Shown: positions 1 through 10,455 of the stretch, piece by piece | Layout of the letters: the number at the start of each line of letters is the position of its first letter | Numbering within the stretch: the stretch's first letter is position 1 | Source of the DNA: Casuarina equisetifolia | Taxonomy: Eukaryota; Streptophyta; Magnoliopsida; Fagales; Casuarinaceae | Length of the DNA: 64,000 bases | Assembly (NCBI GenBank): GCA_028551475.1 | Contig: CM052354.1 | Coordinates: 5,873,391-5,937,390, forward strand | Direction of reading: 5' to 3' | Position numbers and translations under genes: made by a program | The notes under the pieces: model-generated | Database searches by the model: none | Seen by the model: the letters and a program-made list of their open reading frames with translations, nothing else | Told to the model about the DNA's origin: nothing

Positions 1-3000
1 TGAGCTTTCTTCGACCATTTTCCTACAAAAATGTTCATAGATTATTTTTGTTAAACTAAAATGATAAACATAAAATATAATAAAAAATTTAATTATAATT
101 TCTTTGGTCATCATCAAAATAATAAAATAATAATATTCTTAACAATACCAATGGGTATGCTGATGGATTGGGACTAGTCGAGCAAAGCTTCTCATGGTAT
201 TCTTCGAAGCAATTTTCGAAACCCCTCTCAGACACATACTGCTTCCACTCGTCAAACATCTCCAAGACCTTCAGAATTGTTGGACCATCATCACTGACTA
301 TTTTTGTCGACCACTTGATCAACACAGCCCACCTTTTCTCATTCTTGAAAGAAGGAAATATCCTTTGAATTTCCTCATTCCTCTTTCGAGTCTTGCGGGC
401 TTTCTTGAAAGGGTTCCACGTGTTAACGTTTTCAACGCAGAAAAATTCCACGGAAATTAGTGCTTTCTTGATGATGGGGTCCTCCGCAATAGCATTTACT
501 TTCTCGGAAAATTGTTTGATCCATCTGCTATCCTTGCCTCCACAATAGAAATTGTAATCTTCTCTCTGGTTGCACAAGATATGTTTTAGCCTCAAGTTTT
601 ATTTGCTTCAAGCTACACATAATTTTCCGCATATGGACATATGTAACAGTGAGGATTGTATTTATCTTCATTAACAGTTTCAGAAGTGACTTACAGACCA
701 AGGTCCTGGTGGACGCATCATAGCCGCACCGACACTCCGTGCCCCCCCTAAAGGGAAGGCCTCTGTTCCCTCCTTTCGAATGCAGGGCAAAACGTTTTTT
801 CCCTGTATATTTCCTCGTGCGTCCATTGCGACTACAACAGGGTCATTCTCGAAGTGCCACTCTTCCTTAATGAACTTGATGCCTGCCAACTGTGAAAAGT
901 ATTGCAGTACATACCATGGCATCTCCGATCGCAACATGTCAAACTTTTTCCGCAACTCATCGGTCCATTGCGCCACAATGGGGATCCACACAATATTATA
1001 GTCTGTTATTTCTACATAAATGGGCTTCATAATCAAGATATCACGTCTAGACACATGCAGGTCGGAAAAAAATAACAGAACACCTTTGTCTTTCAAAACG
1101 TCGAGGCTAACCTGTTTACGCAGATCAAATTGTTAAAAACCAAGTCTGTTTGTTCAATAGAATAAACTTCATGTGTAATGGACAGAATTGCGGCAAAGTA
1201 CTATAATATTCAGTTTGTAACAAGTATGAAGGATGTAACCAAGTTCGAGTGTTTAGGTTGAAAACGCTAACCGGTTCGTCCAAACAACTGTCAATAAGTG
1301 CCTGCACGTCATCCTTGCCGAAAATCAGTGCCTTCAACACCTCTGTGACTTCGTCAGGTGTTTGTAAGAATTCCTTCACTCTTCTCATTGCCTTCCATTG
1401 CTCTGCAGTAGACGAGAATCTATAGTCAAAGATGTCGTGTATCCTAAACTGTTGTGTTGCATGTAGATAGGTCCACGGTGGTGTGTTTCCTCCTAAGTGA
1501 AATCGGTCCAGTTACTTACCTATATCGTCAAGACAACTTGTTATACCCGGACTTTCATCGAACAGGTTGTCATAGATGCTCATGGCCAATGACAACAGCT
1601 CCTGTGTATTGTCCCTAAAATCAAGCAACCATCACCATTTGATTAGATTAAGAGAATAGTAGCTGTATAAAATATTTTATTGTAACACCACGTATGATAC
1701 CTAGGCCAACTATCATATGGGAGTGATTTCAACATATGTAATACATGTCAGGGGTAGGAACTTACTCATTGCTAGTACGACAAAACACTGGAGTTGTGCA
1801 AGCTACGACACTCATAATAATCCAGTAGACAAGTACCGGGATATCGTCCATGGAATGTGACAACAATGATACATCTTCTGCATCATTCGAAGATGAACTC
1901 TTTTGCTTCTCCAAATATAAGATCCATTCGGTTGTGATCAGCATAAGATTGATCATCTCTTTAATCTTCTCTTTATGGTAAAAGGTGGTCACGTACGCTG
2001 GGATGTCCACTGACTCAATGAGTCCGGTTGATGGGTCACCCCGGGAAGTTGCCAATATATACTTCTTGTAATCCAAAGCAAAATTTGCTAGTGCCAACAC
2101 CGCCTTGGTCTGCCATGAATAGCTTGAGAGTTTGTTGAGTATTGACATCGTTGTTTTGTGTGCCATTTCAACATCTAAAGCCTTGTGTGCCACCTAACAT
2201 TACAATTTTCTTCTTTTTAGCGAGAAACATGAAGGGAGATTAAAGTATAACAGTAATAGAAATTCTCAAACTACCATAAAATTTCTATTGCTTCTTATTA
2301 GTCAAATTGGAGAAGTAATTACTAATTATCTCGATTGAAGAGTAAGAGAGAGACATCAATCCAACAGCTAACATTATGTATTTTTTGTCACCAACAATTG
2401 CCAAGTATTTAAAATGATATTATTCACCTCAGTTATAATTCATGCTAATTCATGCAACAAACATGTCAAACTTTTTCCGCAACTCATCGGTCCATTGAGC
2501 CACAATGGGGATCCACACGATATTATAGTCTGTTATTTCTTCGTAAATTGGCTTCATAATCAAGATATCATCTCTAGACACACGCAGGTCCGAAAAAAAC
2601 AACAGAACACCTTTATCTTTCAAAACGTCGAGGCTGACCTGTTTACGCAGATCAAATTGTTAAAAACCAAGTCTATTTGTTCAATAGAATAAACTTAATG
2701 TGTAATGGACAGAATTCCGACAAAGTACTATAATATTTATTCCGTAGCAAGTAAGAAGGATGTAACCAAGTTCGAGTGTTTAGGTTGAAAACGCTAACCG
2801 GTTCGTCCAAACAACTGTCAATAAGTGGCTGCACATCATCCTTGCCAAAAATCAGTGCCTTCAAAACCTCCGTGCTTCGGCAGGCGTTTGTAAGAATTCC
2901 TTCACTCTTCTCATTGCCTTCCTTTCCTTTGCAGTAGGCGAGAATCTATAGTCAAAGATGTCTTCTATTTAAAACTATTGTGTTGGATGTAGATAGATCC

Positions 3001-3045
3001 ATGGTGGTGTTCTTCCCTATGAATGAAATCAGTCGAGTGACTTAC

Positions 3046-3534
3046 TATTGGGGGAATTTAAACAAGTCGCATCAACCACATAAAGATTGAATACACAAAT
3101 ATAAGAATGCACACGCCCAAACACAACAGATTTAAGATGTTCGGAACATCATAATGTCCTACATCCCTTGTAGTCTCTTTTCATTAGATTTTCTTATACA
3201 TTCCCTCTATTCAAATAGGTATCTCATGGATTCTCTCATCAACTAGAATTCACAAGAGGGGCCTTCTCCAACAATTAGCCCCCTATGGGGACTCTCTTAA
3301 CTCTCCCCACTGGGTTTCTCTATACTTCTCCTATTTATAGAGAAACTCTAAAGGAATCCTAGTTGAATACTATTAGGAAAACCTACTTCCACATAAGGAT
3401 AAGAATCTTAATCCAATACTATTAGGAAACCCACTACATCTAGAAAATATTTCCTAGTTCCACAATTACATAAAAGACCCCTTATTGTAATGACAACCAT
3501 ACCCTTTAACTTAATTGTTTCACCAATTCTAACA
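3046..3534 (-). repeat. 3' LTR of the 2.2-kb element
   Basis: Direct repeat of 4756-5243. The outer end reads TATTGG where the partner reads TGTTAGG, and the inner end is CTAACA next to the purine tract at 3535-3547. Confidence 0.85.
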
Positions 3535-4740
3535 ATCTCTCCTTTGGAACAATTTGGTGCAACATCCCTACACCACAAAAAAGTATAGAAAATCTTTTCA
3601 AATTATCAACTACACAACCATAATCTTTGGAAAGAGAAAGATTGGAGAAACTCTCTTCAACTTCCACAGCTATAGTCTTCGGACAGATAAAGACTAAAGA
3701 AAGACTAAAGAAACTCTTTTCAACCACAATCTTTTGAAAGAGAAGATTGCAAAAAACTCTTTTCAACTTCTGCAACCATAATCTTTTTGATAAAGAAAGA
3801 TTGGACAAAACTCTCTTCAAAACAAGCCTGCATAAACTATGCCATCTTGCCTTTTCTTTAAACCACGCCTCAATTAGGTCATACCTCCTTACACACTTCC
3901 ATTACAGCCTCTTCTAGGTTACACCTCTCCTAGGTCGTGTTTTTCTCCAGGCATCTGCACATCATCATGGGCTTCTTCCATCTAAATGTGTCATCTACCA
4001 TGAGGCCCTCAATAAAAGTAAAAATCATAAGGCTTCCATAACAATTGAGATCATTCTTCAAAATCCCCAATGAAGAGTCCACCCTCTATCTAGAATTGTT
4101 GGTGCTTCCCCATAATCAACCATTGGAGTCTTAATACACCTCATTTGAATATCAACAAACTTGAAAATCCCAAACTTGTAATTCATCAATCACATCAACA
4201 TAAGAGCATCACATGCTCCCCTTCAATCAACAATTCATTAACAATATCAACAAGTGCCCCCCGTTAAACATTAATTCATCATCAAACAACAATATCTCCA
4301 CCATTCTCTGCCATTTGACATCACAACTTGAGCCAAAGAAACACAACCACTACCACAAACAATATGATAAATCTAATCTTCAATCCAACAACTTTAAAAA
4401 TATTGACCATCTCCAAAATGTTGTGTTCTTCAACAAAAAATCTTCAATTTGGCTTATAAATGCTCAGATATAAATAGAGAGACATAGATTTTCACTTTGC
4501 AAACCTCAATCCACAACTCCAACAATATATTCCAGTTGATCTATATTAATATCATCCAAAATCAAACCGGATTTAGGGAAAGAGAAAATCTCACCTCAAA
4601 ACACATCAATATGCTTCTTTAATTGCATTCACCACATTCGATTCGCCCTCTATGGTCCTAATCTTCCACAATCCACGCTCACCGCACCACTTGTTTGGTA
4701 CCAAGCTTGTCTCCCATATCACTTGTTAGGATCCAAACGT

Positions 4741-4754
4741 GGCTCTAATACCAC
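4741..4754 (-). other. Primer-binding site (tRNA-iMet type)
   Basis: The minus strand reads GTGGTATTAGAGCC one base inside the 5' LTR. The canonical plant site is TGGTATCAGAGCC, so there is one substitution. This fixes the orientation of the element. Confidence 0.7.
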
Positions 4755-4755
4755 T

Positions 4756-5243
4756 TGTTAGGGGAATTCAACCAAGTCGCATCAACCACATAGAAATTGA
4801 ATACACAAATATAAGAACGCACACGCCTAAACACAACAGATTTAAGAAGTTCGGAACATCAAAATGTCCTACGTCCCTTATAGTCTCTTTTCATTAGATT
4901 TTCTCATACATTCCCTCTCTTCAAATAAGTATCTCATGGATTCTCTTATCAACTAGAATCCACAAGAGGGGCCTTCTCCAACAATTAGCCCCCCATGGGG
5001 ACTCTCTCAACTCGCCCCACTGAGTTTTTCTATACTTCCTCTATTTATAAAGAAATTCTAAAGGAATCTTAGTTGAATACTATTAGGAAAACCTACTTCA
5101 ACATAAGGATAAGAATCCTAATCCAATACTATTAGAAAACCTACTACATCTAGAAGATGTTTCGTAGTTTCACAATTACATAAAGACCCCTGATTGTAAT
5201 GACAACCATACCCTTTAACTTAATTGTTCCACCAATCCTAACA
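4756..5243 (-). repeat. 5' LTR of the 2.2-kb element
   Basis: Direct repeat of 3046-3534, bounded by TGTTAGG and CTAACA. The primer-binding site lies just inside it at 4741-4754. Confidence 0.85.
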
Positions 5244-7115
5244 CTTACCTACATGGTAAAGATAAACTCTTATATGCAAGCTTTCTTTCCACAGCTTGTC
5301 ATAAATGCTCTTGGCCAATGACAACAGCTCCTGTGTATTGTCCCTAAAATCAAGCAACCATCACCATTTGATTAGATTAAGAGAATAGTAGCTGAATAAA
5401 ATATTTTATTGTAACACCACGTATGACACCTAGGCCAACTATCATATGGGAGTGATTTCAACATATGTAATACATGTCACGGGTAGGAACTTATTGCTAG
5501 AAGGACAAAACACTGGAGTTGTGCAAGCTACGACACTCATAATAATCCAGTAGACAAGTACCTGGATATCGTCCATGGAATGTGACAACAATGATACATC
5601 TTCTGCATCATTCGAAGATGAACTCTTTTGCTTCTCCAAATCTAAGATGCATTCGGTTGTGATCAGCATACGGTTGATCATCTCTTTAATCTCCTCTTTA
5701 TGGTAAAAGGTGGTCAAGTACGCTGGGATCTCCACTGACTCAATGAGTCCGGTTGATGGGTCACCTCGGGAAGTTGCCAATGTATATTTCTTGTAATCCA
5801 AAGCAAAATTTGCTAGTGCCAACACCGCCTTGGTCTGTCATGAATAGCTTGAGAGTTTGTTGAGTACTGAAATCGTTGTTTTGTGTGCCATTTCAAAATT
5901 TGCTAGTGCCATTACAATTTTCTTTTTTTAAGTGAGAAACACGAAGGGAGATTAAAGTATAACAAATGATAGAAATTCTCAAGTTACCATAAAATTTCTT
6001 TTGCTTCTTATTAGTCAAATTGGAGAAGTAAAAACTAATTATCTCAATTGAATAGTGGGAGATAAAGACAGCAACCCAACAGCTAACATTACATATTTTT
6101 TGTCACCAACAATTGCTAACTGAGTATTAAAAATGATATAATTCAGCTCAGTTATAATTCATGCAACAAACATCGAAAAATTTGAAAGTTGAAAATGAGG
6201 TTTGCTCAAGGGTTTCTTTGGGGATGAAAAGAAAAAAGAAAAAAAGATGCCTCTCTTGGTAATTACCACTAAACGAAGTTGCTCTGAACTGTGTCCAATG
6301 TAGGATCGAAGCTGTCAATGGGCACCTCTTGCCCTGGGATCTCTGGGTCTTTTTGGCCCTGTCATAACTCGTAAGAAATTATCAGCGAAGAATTTCAAAG
6401 ACAAAAGCACTGACTTGATCCCATTGATAATTAAGAATAATATTAGCCCATTTTTCTATGTTCCCTTTTGGAGCAAGTGTGTTAAATCTCAATGCTCGTC
6501 TTTATGCCATTTAAACAGAAAGAGATTGAGGCGATCTAATAATTTGGGTGGTGCTAGTTTGTCACATGCATGAGATCATGTGTCAGAAGAAACCCTTTTG
6601 GATCACTTACCCTCCGCTGACGAGGATTTAACCTAGGATTTGTCTGGTGTGGTTTATAACTGGAGAGAGGTAAAATGGGGTTAACGCGGGATTGGTTAGG
6701 AGTTGTCTGATGTGGTTGTTGGGGGCTTTCAAAGGGCATGGAGAAGGAGCCAAGGCTGACAAAAAGAAGAGAAAGGGCAAGAGGAGTGAGGAGGAAAAGA
6801 AGGCCATGCTCTAAAACGTGCTCTAACACGCTTCAAACCCGAAGATTTACAGGAGTAGAATAAAAAAGTGAAAAATGAAATATTAGGAAGAGCAGACGTG
6901 GTAGAAATATATATATATACCTGTAAGATATCTTCAGAACGCTTCAGAATTTTTTTAACAACAATGAAAAGAGAGTTTGCATCAAAATCCTTTTCGGGAG
7001 GAACATCGGTCGCGGAAATTTGATGCTTAATCTCGGCGTTGGACATGGTTAACACGTCCAGCCCACCCTCACCGGGTTGCTCTGTGGCAGTAGGCAGCAC
7101 ACTGTTGCTGGCCAT

Positions 7116-8239
7116 AGTGTTCCTTCGTTCTCCGGAGGGTAAACACAAGAAGAAAGAAAGTTTCTTAGAACCTAAAGAGCTCTGGCTAATGGCAAACCTT
7201 GCTTGCTTACCTTCCCTCCTTTTAAACCTTCCAAATGAACGTAGGGAAATGAAGGTGAGATAAGCGAGAGAGAGAGAGATAGCTAAAGAAGAGAGAGAAA
7301 ATGTGAAGCAACTGAAAACTTTCTTAGTTTTTCTTGCTTGCTTAACAACTAAGCTGCAGGAAACCCTTCTCATAAAAGCCTTTCCATAAAGGTTTAAGCT
7401 TTCTTAGCTTTTCTTGCTTGCTTAAGAACTAAGATGCAGGAAAGCCTTTTCATAAAGTTTTAAGCTTTCTTACCACTAAGGTGCAGGAAAGCGTAGGTGA
7501 GAACAACCCACTGATTTGTGATCTGAATTAGGATCTTCACAATCTTTTAGAGGAGCAGGTGGGATTTCAGCATTCAGTTCCGTTAGCCCTGTACAGAAAC
7601 CGTTATCCTGTCCTCTCTCTCCCTCGTTTTTTGACTCACACCCAGCTAAAAACATGTTCACGTCCAGAACCCTCCAGGAAATAATTCCCCAATCTGTGTG
7701 TGACCCACTGACGAATTCAGGTAGGAGTTTAGATCGCAGTGCTTAAAGGCTTCAAACTTCCATTAACAAGAACAAGTTCTTCCAAGGCTTGTGAGGACAC
7801 GGCACAAAAGGCTTAAAAGTCATTACAACTTCCAGTTTTCTAACAGGAAAGACAAAAGAAGGGAAGATTTCGGTCGCCTATTTATATATTAAAATAGAAT
7901 TAAAAAAAGATAAGTGATAAAACCATAAATCTAAAAATTAAAATATCTAAAATAAATAAATATGTTTCTCGTATAAAATATCTATTGATAAAAGCCTCAT
8001 GTCCTATTTAGGTGGATATTTTATAGGAGGAAGGTATGTATAAAGATAAGGGGTATATACATTGATAATTTTTAAAAAATTATTATTCAGAAAATTACAA
8101 AACAAGTTTTGAACTTAAAACTTGTACAGCCCCTATTTTACTTCTACAGATATGCAACATCTATTCCTTCTGACAAAAGAAACACGGTTTCCCACGCGCA
8201 TGGGGAGCGACTTCCTTCGTAGAGGAAAAGCAGGGGAGG
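7116..8239. other. 5' flank of SEO-A; no gene seen
   Basis: No coding similarity was found. On the minus strand a CT-rich stretch (7262-7305) lies 150-190 bases upstream of the SEO-A ATG, of the sort seen in plant core promoters and 5' UTRs. The same flank occurs upstream of SEO-D, where a copia element split it (34145-34663 and 40011 onward). This shows that the two SEO copies share an upstream duplication. Confidence 0.6.
7313..7492. repeat. Short tandem repeat array, about 70-bp unit
   Basis: The unit runs from a CTTTCTTAG core through CTTGCTTGCTTAA to ACTAAG.TGCAGGAAAGCC and AAAGTTTTAAG. It recurs about two and a half times. An equivalent array lies at 34412-34578 upstream of SEO-D. Confidence 0.75.
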
Positions 8240-9175
8240 GACTTCCTTTTTAAAGCAACTAATGTGCTCTATTGTTTGAGGGCTGACAGCAGAGCGATCC
8301 TTCTCCTTTACAGATTGAAACCAAATTCATGGTGGCGTAATTCTCAGCGGGTGAGGGCCTTTTTTTGGTTTTTCTGTTCTTTTGTTTTAATTGAAGAAAA
8401 CGAATCGAAAGCCAAAATCGACAAGAGGTTTTGCTGTCAAATGCGGCTTTGATTTCCAAACTACTTGATGATTGTGATGATACAAGATAGACAGTATGCT
8501 CTCTTTGTTGTAATGACTCATACTTCGAAAACACATTAAAGCAATCAGTCCCGCAGTTTTTGCATGAAGCCTTCAACCGTTCTGAGAAAAAACTTTTTAT
8601 ACTACCAAATAAAAAAGGAACAAATTTTGGGGCGCTTCATGCCCAACTTATCTTCAGGATCTCAGGTTCGCCCCCCTACAGCTCATCATGTTTCTCATCT
8701 TCCTTATCATGCAGTATTTGAGCTCCAATAATCTCTGTCTAGATTCTTAGTACACTTTTCTTTTATTTATTTTATGCTTACAGTAATTCAACCTAAATTT
8801 ATCACTTTTCATTATGGCTGTTTATGGTGAAAGGCATGAAATTTAGGCTCAAAATTTAGACATCAACCCAATCCTCCGATGGGTTGAAAGGGACTTGGCT
8901 CATAAAAACCCAAGTTTTGTCATTTTTGTTAAGTTATTGTAGCCTCTCAATAATTCTCTCTTAAAATCTAAACATTTCCTATATAATTTATAAAAGAACC
9001 CATTCAATTTGAGCCCCTCATTTTGAGTTTATTTGTTTGTTTATTGAAATGTCTACTTCTCTTATTCCACAAGCATCACTTGAATCGTGGGAAGTTGGTA
9101 ACTACCCATCTAAGCTTTTAATGCTAGGAACTCTTGTCTTTGTATTTAGGAGATTCAAGGAAGGAAGCTTGATAG
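8240..9175 (+). promoter_or_regulatory. 5' flank of the DUF247 pseudogene
   Basis: This is the duplicated flank that recurs before the intact DUF247 gene (from about 26740), at 40720-41216 and at 45315-45963. Shared landmarks are the TTTGAGGGCTGA..AGCAGAGCGATCC block and the later AAGCTTGATAGATGGGGGAT start region. It should hold the 5' UTR and promoter, but no specific element can be supported. It also contains small ORFs with no recognisable family. Confidence 0.45.
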
Positions 9176-10455
9176 ATGGGGGATCCAATTCTACAACCTA
9201 CCAACATCTTACCAATAGGTGGATATAATCGTGCTAATTTGGTGAATGAGATAACAAAGGAGTTTGAAAGCACAAAGTTTCTTTTATCGCCTAAATGTTG
9301 TATCTACAAAGTTCCAAATACTCTTAGAAGCTTGAATGAAGAAGCATATACTCCACAAGTTATTTCGATTGGGCCTTTTCACCATGGCAATGAAAGGTTC
9401 CAAATGATGGAAAAGTATAAAGTACAATATTTAAAAGAATTCATAGGACAAACCAAGGTAGACTTGGAGAGTTTGGTACACTTGAGGATTCAGAAGAAAA
9501 TATTTGCCAATGTTATGCATATATTTCACTTAGCAAGGGTGATTTTCTGAAAATGATCCTTTACGATGCAAGCTTCATCATTTAGCTTTTTGTTAAAGGG
9601 TCGAGGAAAGAATTACCGTGCACAACAAATGATTACATACTACTAAAGTCATGGTTGGTTGCTAGGATACAATTGGACTTGTTGTTGGTTGAAAATCAAC
9701 TTCCTTTCTTTATTGTTGAAAGCTTGTTCAATTTGGCATACGCATCGTTCTCACGTCTACCTTCATTCCTTGAGCTTACTTTTGACTACTTTGAGTTTTA
9801 TAACTTTCAAAGTTTGTCTCCAAATGTTGGGCCTAAAATAAAACACTTCCTTGATTTGCTTAGAAAATTCTACTTGCCTCCTCTTGACACCCTACCAAAA
9901 AGAAAATGTAAGATAGTTAAGCATATGTATAGTGCAACCCAATTGGATGACGCAAGATTGAAGATTGTAGTGCATCCTATAAGTAGGTGCTTACTTGACA
10001 TACACTATGAGAAGGGAGTGTTACAAATTCCACATTTTATCTTGGATGATTACACAGAGCTTTATGCTAGAAATCTCATGGCCCTAGAGCAATGCCAATA
10101 TCAAAATGAGGCATACGTTACTGATTATTTTCTCTTATTACATTTCCTTATTAGAAGTGAGAAAGTTGTTCATTTACTTGGTTGAAAGGGGATTATAGTT
10201 AATGGGCTAGGTAACAATGATGCAACTTTCATCAACCAGCTTGGCACAAATATCCTATATTTAGCCATGAGCTCAAAGCATTACGATGTTTGCAAAAGTT
10301 TGGTAGAATTCTATGAGAAGCCTTCCCATGGTTGGTTGGCTTCCTTGGTATAGGATTATCTACGCACTCCATGGATGATAGGTTCCGCCATACCTGCTAT
10401 TACCTTGCTGATTCTCACCTTGATACCAACTATATGCTCTATCATTTCAATCAAG
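9176..10455 (+). pseudogene. DUF247 family pseudogene (unit 1)
   Basis: Same start and collinear sequence as the intact DUF247 gene at 27293. The first 100 or so codons are open, with IYKVPNTLRSLNEEAYTPQ and SIGPFHHG. A small deletion near 9480-9490 then shifts the frame. Further on, a TAG replaces the Gln of IIQL (about 9583). The family motif ENQLPFFIVESLF is open again in the segment 9655-10182. A TGA follows HLLG at 10183, and a TAG interrupts the segment before the final membrane helix (about 10350). These separate lesions make a functional product unlikely. The 3' end was set by alignment with the intact paralogue. Confidence 0.85.

Larger units (their letters stand above)
3046..5243 (-). 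mobile_element. Non-autonomous LTR retrotransposon, 2.2 kb
   Basis: Two direct repeats of about 489 bp flank an internal region of about 1.2 kb. They begin and end with inverted TGTTAG/CTAACA ends; the left copy has decayed to TATTGG. On the minus strand the 5' LTR (5243-4756) is followed by GTGGTATTAGAGCC, a match to an initiator-Met tRNA primer site. A purine tract (CCAAAGGAGAGAT) precedes the 3' LTR. A 5-bp duplication CTTAC flanks the element at 3041-3045 and 5244-5248. No gag or pol similarity is visible inside; the one internal plus-strand ORF (4213-4473) is low-complexity. The element depends on proteins from another element and resembles a TRIM or small LARD in organisation. Its insertion point is the splice donor after the duplicated exon 4. 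Confidence 0.85.
2464..6168 (-). pseudogene. Duplicated exon block of SEO-A (exons 3'-6'), damaged
   Basis: This block repeats the sequence at about 932-2467, with an LTR element in the middle. The exon 4 copy (5343-5249) is open. The exon 3 copy (about 5890-5489) has TGG changed to TGA in the SYSW motif, has lost 4 nt that formed the exon 3 donor, and has a rearranged 5' end. The exon 5 copy (about 2940-2810) has lost the CAG acceptor and 1 nt. The exon 6 copy ends abruptly at 2464, where exon sequence joins intron 2 sequence at a shared AACAT. It cannot add a functional coding segment and probably behaves as part of a long intron 2 of SEO-A. Confidence 0.8.
89..7115 (-). pseudogene. SEO-A: sieve element occlusion gene with internal exon duplication, broken
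   Basis: Sieve element occlusion (P-protein) family. Inferred exons on the minus strand are exon 1 at 7115-6921 (65 codons from an ATG), exon 2 at 6358-6267, exon 3 at 2193-1766, exon 4 at 1614-1520, exon 5 at 1402-1272, exon 6 at 1111-695 and exon 7 at 565-89. Exon 3 has the SEO N-terminal signature (SYSWQTKAVLALANFALDY). Exon 6 has the thioredoxin-like middle part (VWIPIVAQW, MPWYVLQYF). Exon 7 has the C-terminal part (YCGGKDSRWIKQF). Exons 3-7 are open and in phase. Exon 2 is 92 nt instead of the 90 nt seen in SEO-C and SEO-D, because 2 nt were added near its 3' end; this shifts the frame onto a TAG. Between exons 2 and 3 lies a second, damaged copy of exons 3-6. The exon 7 tail runs about 25 residues beyond the usual stop. 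Skipping exon 2 would keep the frame, so a product is not excluded. Confidence 0.8.

Noticed and set aside
168..460. Plus-strand ORFs opposite SEO exon 7 (also 14199, 21073, 44635, 51276)
   Set aside because: They are antisense shadows that recur wherever exon 7 is present; the minus strand carries the family motifs.
4213..4473. 86-codon ORF inside the 2.2-kb LTR element
   Set aside because: Rich in Asn, His and Ser with no gag or pol similarity; low-complexity AT-rich DNA explains it.
7476..7661. 61-codon minus-strand ORF upstream of SEO-A
   Set aside because: Falls in the duplicated flank, and the equivalent sequence in the SEO-D flank is cut by a copia insertion without conserving a frame.
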